Below, piece by piece: positions 1 through 5,334 of a stretch of DNA of 13,340 nt. This stretch comes from SAR324 cluster bacterium (GTDB lineage: Bacteria > SAR324 > XYD2-FULL-50-16). The DNA is taken from positions 89,539 to 102,878 of the forward strand of contig NVSR01000001.1 of the NCBI GenBank assembly GCA_002401295.1, given 5' to 3'. The notes under the pieces were generated by a model. That model made no database searches, was not told where the DNA came from, and saw only the letters and a program-made list of their open reading frames with translations. The position numbers and the translations under genes are program-made. Positions within the stretch are counted from its first letter, which is position 1; every line of letters starts with the position of its first letter.

Positions 1-162
1 AAAAGGGCGAGTATAGCTTCCGAACCCAATATTGATATCAATGAATTACCATTGCTCTATAAGTCTTCTAACATATTCCTTACATATGAATATAGAAAAA
101 ACTCTTTGAATAACGAAGCCCATCAAGTCTCATACCCCTATGAATATGAAGAACCTCCCTAA
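1..162 (+). pseudogene. Trypsin-like serine peptidase, interrupted 5' part (incomplete at window edge)
   Basis: The frame is open from base 1 to the TAA at 160-162. Its first 19 codons read KRASIASEPNIDINELPLL. The 'KR(A/G)SIASEP...LP' segment is, from memory, typical of bacterial trypsin-like peptidases just before the catalytic-serine block 'DTA(S/T)R.GMSGSPV'. That block is missing here but appears in frame near 1836-1880. From about base 61 the frame continues as unrelated sequence rich in Tyr and Glu until the stop. I infer that this is the 5' part of a protease gene cut near base 60. Alternatively it is the true C-terminus of an unrelated protein. The start lies outside the window. Confidence 0.55.
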
Positions 163-214
163 ACAAGGTGTTTTTAACTATTTTACAAAAAAAACGACCA
201 AAAAGGGACAGGTT

Positions 215-634
215 ATGGAATTAACTAAAGAATGGAAAAAAGTGCTACTTGATATTTATAGCTTATTTGATGATAGCTTTACATATAAAATTAGTATTGA
301 GGTACCTAGTAAACTTCATGTTAATATAAATTCTAATATTGAGGATGTGTTAGAAGAGCACCTGAAATATTTGAGTACACGCTATGTAAAAATAATTAAA
401 ACGGGACATAATAATGACGTTACTGAACCCATCAAAGTTTGGTTCGGAAATAATAGGGTAATTAAAAATGACTTGAAAGAGATCGTTATTGAATTTGAAT
501 ATGCTTCAAAGTTAATACCAAATATATTAAGTACCTTGAACCCAATTGAGGTATCAGTCGTAACGAGGGATGACTTATATTATAGAGAGAACGCTTTTTC
601 TCAACCTTATAGTACTTTAAAAGGTACGCTATGA
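215..634 (+). CDS. Hypothetical protein, partner of the ClpP-fold peptidase gene
   Basis: This encodes a 139-residue soluble protein of mixed alpha/beta character that I do not recognise. The frame is open from an ATG at 140, but that start overlaps the preceding reading frame and has no ribosome site. The ATG at 215 follows AAAGGGACAGG and is the better start. The product is charged, with no membrane segment or cysteine. Its TGA stop overlaps the ATG of the next gene (ATGA), so the two are almost certainly translationally coupled and may work together. Both lie in the segment that splits the trypsin-like peptidase. Confidence 0.75.
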   Translation: MELTKEWKKVLLDIYSLFDDSFTYKISIEVPSKLHVNINSNIEDVLEEHLKYLSTRYVKIIKTGHNNDVTEPIKVWFGNNRVIKNDLKEIVIEFEYASKLIPNILSTLNPIEVSVVTRDDLYYRENAFSQPYSTLKGTL

Positions 635-1758
635 ATGACTATAAATATGCTCAATATATTTTAAAAAAATATGAAAATCAACCTCTCGAGTCTTTCTCTT
701 TCAGTTGGTATAATAACGAACATCAATCATATGCATCTAATACATATTTGATGAAAGGATCGAAAATAAATAATATTATGTTTGAATCAGATTGGATAGG
801 CTATGAATCAATTCATGGAGTACAGGAAGGAGTGCAAGTTCTCGTTCTTCTCAAAAAGAGTTTGAAAAAGCTAGCAGAGTTAAGAGGAAAACCCGTAGTC
901 TTGTATTTTTCGGCTACAGAACAAAAACATTTTTTAAATCAAACTCGAATCTCAGTACAAGATGTAAAAGATATAAATGAAATACTGTATAAAATACCTG
1001 AAAGTACGCAAGAAATTGATTTTGTTATTAATAGCTCTGGAGGTGATTTTAAATGTGCGTTTGATATTGTTGAATTATTACAAGCTCGATTTAAAAAGGT
1101 GACTTGTATTGTTCCTGACTTCGCATTATCAGCAGCATCTGCTATATGTTTAATGAATAATGAAATTATTCTATCCGCTAACGCTAAAATAGGACCAATT
1201 GACCCATTAATTGAGTCCTATCTTACTAAGGAATATATTTCAGTTTATACCTTATGGCAAAGTACAGAATGGGCAATGAAAAACTATACTAAGCACCTTG
1301 AATCTCATCAAAATTATAATATGGATGAGATAACAAAATTAAGAAAGGGTTGTAGCCAGTCAATCCAAAATATAAAGAAAATTGTTTCTTTATATATTCT
1401 TATTTACATGTTTAATATAAAAAATGTAACGATTGGAAAATTGTGGTTGGATAAGTGGTATATGCCTTTGTACATGACCTTTAATTCTAAGGGAAGGAAA
1501 GCTAAGCAGGTGACTAACTTCTTTATAAACTGGGGTAGAGACTATGGTCACGATAGTTTTATTCCACATAGTGCATTATATAATATGGGCCTCAATATTG
1601 CGCAAGTCTCAAATGAAATTTTAGAGACAATGCAAGAAATATCATTTTTGTCACATAAGTATTTATTAAAATCAGATTCTATAAAAATACACATGAATTC
1701 TGAAGGCTTAGATATGGGAATGAGCACTCCCTCTATGAAGCGGGACGACTCTGATTAG
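631..1758 (+). CDS. SDH-type ClpP-fold serine peptidase
   Basis: This encodes a 375-residue protein with the ClpP/crotonase-like fold of the SDH (serine dehydrogenase proteinase) family. Residues 129-138 hold the glycine-rich oxyanion segment (IDFVINSSGG). Residues 161-174 hold the nucleophile helix (ALSAAS; Ser167 is the likely catalytic serine). Residues 187-192 hold the characteristic IGPIDP. The N-terminal 85 residues and the tyrosine- and lysine-rich C-terminal part after about 200 do not match anything I know and may give substrate specificity. There is no signal peptide, so it is probably cytoplasmic or membrane-associated. It overlaps the preceding gene by 4 bases. Members occur in mobile and defence islands; its role here is unknown. 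The catalytic assignment rests on motif alignment by eye. Confidence 0.8.
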   Translation: MNDYKYAQYILKKYENQPLESFSFSWYNNEHQSYASNTYLMKGSKINNIMFESDWIGYESIHGVQEGVQVLVLLKKSLKKLAELRGKPVVLYFSATEQKHFLNQTRISVQDVKDINEILYKIPESTQEIDFVINSSGGDFKCAFDIVELLQARFKKVTCIVPDFALSAASAICLMNNEIILSANAKIGPIDPLIESYLTKEYISVYTLWQSTEWAMKNYTKHLESHQNYNMDEITKLRKGCSQSIQNIKKIVSLYILIYMFNIKNVTIGKLWLDKWYMPLYMTFNSKGRKAKQVTNFFINWGRDYGHDSFIPHSALYNMGLNIAQVSNEILETMQEISFLSHKYLLKSDSIKIHMNSEGLDMGMSTPSMKRDDSD

Positions 1759-1885
1759 GGTATTCCTCAATAACTTTATTAGCATAAGGATAAAGCTTTT
1801 GTAGTAGGCAAGAAATTGATTCTAGTTCTTGCTCAGTTATTGATACTGCTTCTCGTTCAGGGATGTCTGGTTCGCCTGTCTTCAT
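1733..1885 (-). other. Possible antisense ORF of 50 codons
   Basis: An ATG at 1885 opens 50 codons ending in TAG at 1733-1735, antisense to the end of the SDH-type gene and to the protease remnant. Residues 16-50 (ITEQELESISCLLQ..., then YPYANKVIEEYPNQ) look protein-like and amphipathic. The first 15 residues are simply the complement of the GMSGSPV block. The 3' two thirds may be the end of an older gene carried by the inserted segment. I see no ribosome site, so expression is doubtful. Confidence 0.25.
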
Positions 1886-2066
1886 ACAAAAGAATAGGGC
1901 AGTGACAGTTCAAGGAAAAGATAAGTGGTCTAGGCATCATATGCATTTCCTTGGTATATATTCTGGACGAATTGGAGATGAAAATGACGCGCAGCTTGGG
2001 CGAGTATGGAAAGCAGCTTCTATAGTTGAAATGTTAGATAGTATTGATGCCCAAGAGCTAATCTAA
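1836..2066 (+). pseudogene. Trypsin-like serine peptidase, 3' remnant with catalytic serine
   Basis: The frame reads VIDTASRSGMSGSPVF from 1836. It contains GMSGSPV, the block around the nucleophilic serine of trypsin-like peptidases. It then continues with HFLGIYSGRIG and AQLGRVWKA, both typical of the C-terminal barrel of this family. An ATG inside the catalytic motif (1863) gives a 67-codon open frame, but a protein starting there would lack the fold and the catalytic His and Asp. The remnant runs in the same direction as the SIASEP frame at the window start, and joining about base 60 to about 1836 would give a continuous protease sequence. It ends at TAA 2064-2066. I call it the separated 3' part of one gene. 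Confidence 0.75.
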
Positions 2067-2090
2067 CAAGCTGTTGAATTTTATATATCT

Positions 2091-2171
2091 ATGAATGAAA
2101 ATATAACTCATAGTAAAAAAGATATTAAGAAAGCTAAAGACTATTTAGCTGAAATTAGACAAGCAACTTAA
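2091..2171 (+). CDS. Possible 26-residue peptide
   Basis: ATG at 2091 opens 26 codons (MNENITHSKKDIKKAKDYLA...). It is in the same frame as the protease remnant but beyond its TAA. The composition suggests a charged amphipathic helix. No convincing ribosome site precedes it, and the frame is open from 2067, so it may instead be the leftover C-terminus of a degraded gene. Confidence 0.25.
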   Translation: MNENITHSKKDIKKAKDYLAEIRQAT

Positions 2172-2193
2172 AATAAAAAAAACAAGGACTAAG

Positions 2194-2529
2194 ATGTCAG
2201 AATTAAATGCAAGAAAAGAGGCAATGATTTATATTTATATAACGCAGGACGTGAATCTGCCTTTTAATATAGAAAATAAACCCAAATTTACTATGATTCA
2301 ACTACTTTCTGTTTATACAATTTCTATGACTGTTTCATATACGATTAGCTTATTTGCCTCCATATTAGACTCATCTATATTTTTAACTTTTATGCTTCTT
2401 GGCGGTGGCTTGACTATTCTTCTACAATTAATTATTCTTCTAAAGAAAAATAAATTAATGAGATACTTTAAATCAATTGGTCAAGAAAATTTTGAACAAA
2501 GTATAGAAAAACTACTAAATAATAATTAA
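2194..2529 (+). CDS. Small two-helix membrane protein
   Basis: This encodes 111 residues with two hydrophobic segments, about residues 36-57 and 62-83, separated by a short turn (DSS). A cytoplasmic-type basic stretch (LKKNKLMRYFK) and an acidic/amide-rich tail ending in LLNNN follow. AACAAGGACTAAG before the ATG supplies the ribosome site. I do not recognise the family. It opens the run of small plus-strand genes left of the recombinase. The sequence just after the stop resembles the junction motifs of the right-hand array. Confidence 0.75.
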   Translation: MSELNARKEAMIYIYITQDVNLPFNIENKPKFTMIQLLSVYTISMTVSYTISLFASILDSSIFLTFMLLGGGLTILLQLIILLKKNKLMRYFKSIGQENFEQSIEKLLNNN

Positions 2530-2530
2530 A

Positions 2531-2596
2531 CCTATTCTTGCTAAGGTTTGACATCATTTGTACTTGACTCTCTCATTAACAAATGGAATGCAAGAA
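2531..2596 (+). promoter_or_regulatory. Nested stem structure upstream of the 2623 gene
   Basis: Two nested inverted repeats occur here: TTCTTGC (2535-2541) with GCAAGAA (2590-2596), and inside it CATTTGT (2555-2561) with ACAAATG (2579-2585). It lies between the preceding stop and the GGAG ribosome site of the next gene, so it may form a structured leader. It starts with ACCTATTCTT, also found after the HNH gene (4305-4314). Confidence 0.4.
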
Positions 2597-2622
2597 CATA
2601 AAGACAACAGGAGCTGTTAACC

Positions 2623-2853
2623 ATGACTAAAGCGCAACAACTTATTGAAGATATTTTACAAATTGCACATCAAGACAATGATGTTTCAATCTTTGAGATC
2701 CAAGATGCTCTGAGAGTGGTTATTGAAGACGTAGATGTGATGGTTGAAGAATGTAAAGTTAAAGAAAATAAAAACATATCGACAATGCGACAAAGACAAC
2801 CAATTGTAGATATATCAAAAATTAATAAGAATAATTTAAAACTGAATGGGTAA
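2623..2853 (+). CDS. Small acidic hypothetical protein
   Basis: This encodes 76 residues. The first half is helical and acidic (LIEDILQIAHQDNDVSIFEIQDAL), with more Glu/Asp to residue 48. The tail is basic and amide-rich (residues 49-76). ACAGGAGC lies 9 bases before the ATG. There is no membrane segment and no family I recognise. Its TAA sits inside a short palindrome (ATGGGT AAT ACCCAT, 2846-2860). The reverse-strand open frame over this gene is a shadow. Confidence 0.7.
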   Translation: MTKAQQLIEDILQIAHQDNDVSIFEIQDALRVVIEDVDVMVEECKVKENKNISTMRQRQPIVDISKINKNNLKLNG

Positions 2854-3111
2854 TACCCATGATGATTGTTTACGCGTATAATATAACTCTTAGTGTCCAT
2901 ATCTTGTTAATAGAAGATATGGACACCAAGAAGCATTTAAAGTAGCTATCTACTTGATTGATAGCCTCTTTAAGTGTTTGATCACTTAAACTTTATGGAC
3001 AGCTCACAAGGCTTAAATGTCCATAATTGGAACAACTTGTGGACATAGGCATATGAACATCATAAACCCTCTAGAAGAGCTTAGTTTATGAACTTATAGA
3101 GGTTTGTCCAT
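2846..3111. repeat. Cluster of inverted repeats with TGTCCAT/ATGGACA motifs
   Basis: This fills the 357-base gap between 2853 and 3211, where I find no credible gene. Perfect or near-perfect hairpins lie at 2846-2860, 2893-2926 (13-bp arms GTGTCCATATCTT), 2940-2955 (AAGTAG/CTACTT), 2970-2991 (TTTAAGTG/CACTTAAA) and 3061-3090 (CATAAAC/GTTTATG). TGTCCAT or its complement occurs at 2894, 2919, 2995, 3018 and 3105, with a one-base variant at 3039. It could be a protein-binding region, a structured RNA, or a replication or recombination site. Its role is unknown. Confidence 0.6.
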
Positions 3112-3149
3112 GTGTCTGTATTAACGAGTAACTGATCCATTGCATTATG

Positions 3150-3200
3150 CAATAAAACTACTACTGTATTTAACTATGTAGTAAACTAAACAAAAAAGGA
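3150..3200 (+). promoter_or_regulatory. Junction-like leader before the 3211 gene
   Basis: TAAAACTACTACTG (3153-3166) resembles type B (TAAAACCTACCGATACTG). A hairpin TACTAC...GTAGTA follows, then AAACTAAACAAAAAAGGA, which matches the tail of type A leaders in the right-hand array (AAACTAAACTAAGGAG before 8049). A preceding ATTGCA/TGCAAT hairpin mimics the AGCGTA/TACGCT hairpin of type A. Confidence 0.35.
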
Positions 3201-3210
3201 CGGATTATAT

Positions 3211-3549
3211 ATGTCAAATAAAAAAGAAACAAATAAATTTATGAACTGGATTGCTGTGTGGGGTCTGCCAACTATGGCTTTTTGTACATTATTACTGTTG
3301 ATGATGATTGCTGAAGTGTCATTTGGTATACTAACAAAACCAGCGGAAGAGAAAAGATTAAATGAACTAAAGAATGCTATTGCTTCTTTATCCCCTTTAG
3401 AATGTAGAGGTCGAAGGAGCGGGAAACAATCGCCCCCTTCTGTTTTAAGGAAGGTTGATATGTACAAGGTTTTAAAAGATGAGAGAATTATAGACAAAGA
3501 AACAAAAATTATTTTTGATGTATATTCTGAGTGCAAACCTTTTGTCTAA
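3211..3549 (+). CDS. Single-pass membrane protein, unknown
   Basis: This encodes 112 residues. A hydrophobic segment spans about residues 13-40 (WIAVWGLPTMAFCTLLLLMMIAE), followed by a basic, hydrophilic domain of about 70 residues including CRGRRSGK. AAAAAAGGACGG precedes the ATG. The product is probably anchored in the inner membrane. The gene overlaps the next one, suggesting coupled translation. The reverse-strand frames over this pair are shadows. Confidence 0.7.
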   Translation: MSNKKETNKFMNWIAVWGLPTMAFCTLLLLMMIAEVSFGILTKPAEEKRLNELKNAIASLSPLECRGRRSGKQSPPSVLRKVDMYKVLKDERIIDKETKIIFDVYSECKPFV

Positions 3550-3841
3550 ATTAATGCAAGCAATTTCACTAATAGTAATATTGGCAATAGTCTTGGCTTT
3601 TGGGCGCAATGAGACAATGACATTAGAAATGAAAGCCTTATTTGGTGTACTGGTAATGTTGGGATTTTTCACAACAATATACCTTTATTCAAGAAATAGC
3701 GAAAATGATGAGAAAATTCATAAAATTCTTAATGAAAATCCAGAACTAAAGAAACAATTAAGTGATTTAAATCGAGCATTTATTTTTACATCAATTATGA
3801 TTATAAGTGGATGCATTTATATTCTAGTAACCTTAGATTAA
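3518..3841 (+). CDS. Small membrane protein with three predicted helices
   Basis: This encodes about 107 residues from ATG 3518, with hydrophobic segments near residues 12-28, 40-57 and 87-104 and a charged loop rich in Lys and Asn between the second and third. The start is uncertain: ATG 3518 lies inside the preceding gene with no clear ribosome site, and ATG 3554 just after that gene's stop is an alternative. The stop is followed at once by CCGATCATTACTG, which resembles the right-hand junction motifs. Confidence 0.65.
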   Translation: MYILSANLLSKLMQAISLIVILAIVLAFGRNETMTLEMKALFGVLVMLGFFTTIYLYSRNSENDEKIHKILNENPELKKQLSDLNRAFIFTSIMIISGCIYILVTLD

Positions 3842-3854
3842 CCGATCATTACTG
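3842..3854 (+). repeat. Junction motif, plus-strand copy
   Basis: CCGATCATTACTG directly follows the TAA of the 3518 gene. It combines the CCGAT of type B with the ATTACTG of type A, on the strand of the upstream gene and at the same position relative to the stop as in the right-hand array. Confidence 0.45.
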
Positions 3855-3988
3855 CTAAGCGAAAGAAGTAATATATGACACAACAAAAAAGAAAAAAGAA
3901 AAATAATGCTTAAGAAAAGACCTTTAGGTTCACCAAAGCCTGAATCCACATTTGGTAACCAAAACCTTTCATCCCAAAGAAAGGCAAA

Positions 3989-4297
3989 GTGCCATTAGAA
4001 GACCTCAAATACCTTGTTTGGTTGAAAGAGCAGACATGCTACACTTGTATGGTTTGTGACTCAATCAATTCTGATGATGGCATTGAATGGCATCACGTAA
4101 AGCATGATAGTACTGATATTAAAAACCATAAAAAACTAATCCCTCTATGTGGACATGAACACCACAGAAATGGAATAGAAATTTCAGCTCATGGAACACC
4201 AGTGTTATTTAGAGAAAGGTTCTCAATGCGTAGTCAGTATGCTTTAGCAGATGCAATATACAAAGAATATAAAGAACAAAATACTTTAGACGAGTAA
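3989..4297 (+). CDS. HNH endonuclease, Ref (RecA-dependent nuclease)-like
   Basis: This encodes a 102-residue HNH/zinc-finger nuclease. Cys17, Cys20 and Cys23 are followed by the EWHHV core (His35-His36), then LIPLCGHEHH (Cys54, His56, His58-59), then ISAHGT and a conserved-looking RFSMRSQYALADAI tail. This order resembles phage recombination-enhancement (Ref-type) nucleases, which cut DNA at RecA filaments. That identity is moderate and HNH is firm. The GTG at 3989 is preceded by AAAGG. In the same frame, codons back to 3959 still read plausibly (PKPFIPKKGK). A short ORF with an ATG at 3907 (RPLGSPKP...) ends in a different frame at TAG 3997, so a frameshifted or lost N-terminus is possible. 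Confidence 0.75.
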   Translation: MPLEDLKYLVWLKEQTCYTCMVCDSINSDDGIEWHHVKHDSTDIKNHKKLIPLCGHEHHRNGIEISAHGTPVLFRERFSMRSQYALADAIYKEYKEQNTLDE

Positions 4298-4306
4298 GAT
4301 GTATAC

Positions 4307-4349
4307 CTATTCTTTACTAGAATAGCCAAGGGATTAATTTGTCTTGGCT
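4307..4349 (+). terminator. Tandem hairpins after the HNH gene
   Basis: CTATTCT/AGAATAG (4307-4325) is followed by AGCCAAG/CTTGGCT (4324-4349) with loop GGATTAATTTGT. They lie between convergent genes. The second hairpin is similar to those at 4833 and 4966. The T tract afterwards is poor, so termination is inferred. Confidence 0.45.
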
Positions 4350-4399
4350 CCCTTAAAAAACTTCATTTCTTAACTTCAAAAAATTAAACTTATTGGTGT

Positions 4400-4418
4400 G
4401 TCTTAACTGCTTGTATTA
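4400..4418 (-). repeat. Degenerate type A junction at the end of the 4416 gene
   Basis: On the minus strand the stop reads TAATACAAGCAGTTAAGAC. It keeps TAATAC, then GC.GTTA, of type A (TAATACGCTGTTACTG) at the same position over the stop codon. Confidence 0.3.
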
Positions 4419-4724
4419 AATTGTTTCGCACGAAAACTTAATTACTGAACCATTGTTATCAGAAATAAGTTCAACCCCATCAATCCATGTCCGAACAGTC
4501 ACATTCTCATCTAAAGCAGGGCAATATTGTTTAACTTCATGGAAATGATCTCTCGATGTAAAAGCACAACCTTCATTTGTCTCAACCAGTAAGGACCCTT
4601 TGTATACAACACCTTTTTCTCCCCAAAAGAATGAGCCGTTACATGCCTTCCAGATATAAGGAATAGCAAAATAGATGCATAAAAATAGAGTGAATGTTAA
4701 GACAATACTAATAAGTGTTTTCAT
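4416..4724 (-). CDS. Secreted or membrane-anchored cysteine-rich small protein
   Basis: This encodes 102 residues. A hydrophobic N-terminus (residues 3-24) acts as a signal anchor or signal peptide. The remainder has four cysteines at 28, 53, 68 and 99, suggesting disulfides outside the cytoplasm, and several beta-prone stretches (GVVYKGSLLVE, NVTVRTWIDGVEL). No lipobox is evident (Cys16 is inside the hydrophobic core). The ribosome site before the ATG is weak. Family unknown. It is the only minus-strand gene in this stretch. Confidence 0.7.
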   Translation of the reverse strand: MKTLISIVLTFTLFLCIYFAIPYIWKACNGSFFWGEKGVVYKGSLLVETNEGCAFTSRDHFHEVKQYCPALDENVTVRTWIDGVELISDNNGSVIKFSCETI

Positions 4725-4763
4725 TGAAGAAGTCTAGCACATTTCGGCAAGGTTGATGAAACT

Positions 4764-4792
4764 TTTTATGGTAGCTTTGTTTATGTTATAAT
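4764..4792 (+). promoter_or_regulatory. Extended -10 promoter for the 4799 leader
   Basis: TGTTATAAT (TG, one base, TATAAT at 4787-4792) is a consensus extended -10. The -35 region (TTTTAT around 4764-4769) is weak, as usual for this class. It predicts a transcript starting near 4799. Confidence 0.55.
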
Positions 4793-4798
4793 TGTGAC

Positions 4799-4870
4799 TG
4801 CGATAGACAACTTCTGTATTTCATGGAGTGGCAAGGCCAAAGGATTAATTACCCTTTGGCCTTTTTTTTT
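4799..4870 (+). ncRNA. Candidate structured leader or small RNA ending at a strong terminator
   Basis: From the predicted start near 4799 to the T tract ending at 4870 is about 70 bases with no start codon and good ribosome site. TGCGATA (4799-4805) and CTTCTGTATT (4811-4820) are perfectly complementary, in nested order, to TATCGCA (4914-4920) and AATACAGAAG (4881-4890), which flank the ribosome site and start of the 4900 peptide gene. The RNA could be a terminated small RNA or, on read-through, a 5' leader that masks translation. Confidence 0.5.
4833..4870 (+). terminator. Rho-independent terminator
   Basis: The 11-bp perfect stem AAGGCCAAAGG/CCTTTGGCCTT (4833-4843, 4853-4863) has a 9-base loop and is followed by an unbroken T run to 4870. 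This is the strongest terminator in the window. Confidence 0.85.
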
Positions 4871-4899
4871 GCCCTCCAAGAATACAGAAGGGAGATTTA

Positions 4900-4959
4900 A
4901 TGAATAAGCTGTTTATCGCAATAACGCTTATGTGCATCTTTGCGCCTGTGCTTCACTAG
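4900..4959 (+). CDS. 19-residue hydrophobic peptide, possible type I toxin
   Basis: ATG 4900 follows AGAAGGGAG with 6-7 bases spacing, a very strong ribosome site. It encodes MNKLFIAITLMCIFAPVLH, then TAG. Length, a single hydrophobic span and a charged N-terminus resemble membrane-acting type I toxins such as the Ibs peptides; a lysis or signal-type peptide is the alternative. The ribosome site and codons 5-7 are complementary to the 5' end of the predicted transcript (4799-4820). A stem-loop follows at 4966. Homology cannot be judged at this length, so the functional call is inference. Confidence 0.5.
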   Translation: MNKLFIAITLMCIFAPVLH

Positions 4960-4965
4960 CATGGT

Positions 4966-4985
4966 CAAGGGATTAGTTTCCCTTG
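4966..4985 (+). terminator. Stem-loop after the 19-codon peptide gene
   Basis: CAAGGG/CCCTTG with loop ATTAGTTT is followed by a pyrimidine-rich stretch (TCTTCCCTTCTC). It closely resembles the hairpins at 4324 and 4833, including the shared GGATTARTT. It is probably a weak terminator. Confidence 0.45.
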
Positions 4986-5019
4986 TCTTCCCTTCTCTAA
5001 ATAACCTCAACAATCAAAT

Positions 5020-5093
5020 TTATTATCGTATCTTTAAAATAAGGAGTTTATAAATATTTAACTAAATTCCTTATTTTAAAGATACGATAATAA
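5020..5093. repeat. Perfect 26-bp inverted repeat
   Basis: Arms at 5020-5045 and 5068-5093 are exact reverse complements over 26 bases, separated by a 22-base AT-rich spacer. Each arm contains TATCGTAT, the octamer at the centre of the palindrome upstream of the recombinase gene. There is no T tract, so a simple terminator is unlikely. Options are a recombination or binding site, a remnant of a small mobile element, or a strong RNA hairpin. Confidence 0.8.
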
Positions 5094-5124
5094 GGATGAG
5101 CATGGAAAGAGTAAAAAAATCATC

Positions 5125-5303
5125 ATGAAGAACTATAAGGCAAAACTGATAACACTTGCTTTGTATTCTCTGTATTTTATAGTTATGAACACACAGGCAA
5201 GACGGTGGCAGCTGTCATTGTTAACTTAGTTTATATTGGTATTGGCTCTACTGTATTGGGAACCTTGGTATTTTTGTTTATAAAAAGAAGCAAGAAAATC
5301 TAA
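5125..5303 (+). pseudogene. Small membrane protein with a probable frameshift
   Basis: ATG 5125 opens 34 codons (MKNYKAKLITLALYSLYFIV...) ending at TAG 5227. In another frame the same stretch continues as YEHTGKTVAAVIVNLVYIGI and on to a hydrophobic helix and RSKKI before TAA 5301-5303. Joining the frames near 5185-5195 would give a two-helix membrane protein of about 58 residues. Alternatively the second frame starts at GTG 5205 as a separate 32-residue peptide. No strong ribosome site precedes either start. Confidence 0.4.
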
Positions 5304-5334
5304 GAAGAAAAACTATCATATATATAAGGTTGTG

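Noticed and set aside
1863..2066. Independent 67-residue protein starting at ATG 1863
   Set aside because: The start codon lies inside the conserved GMSGSPV motif, and the frame carries the protease motif upstream of it. It is a gene fragment.
2670..2900. Minus-strand open frame over the 2623 gene
   Set aside because: It has low-complexity Ser/Thr/Ile composition, no ribosome site, and is antisense to a gene with a good start. It is a shadow.
3186..3672. Two minus-strand open frames over the 3211 and 3518 genes
   Set aside because: Both are antisense to the membrane-protein genes, without ribosome sites, and their hydrophobic/serine patterns mirror the coding strand.
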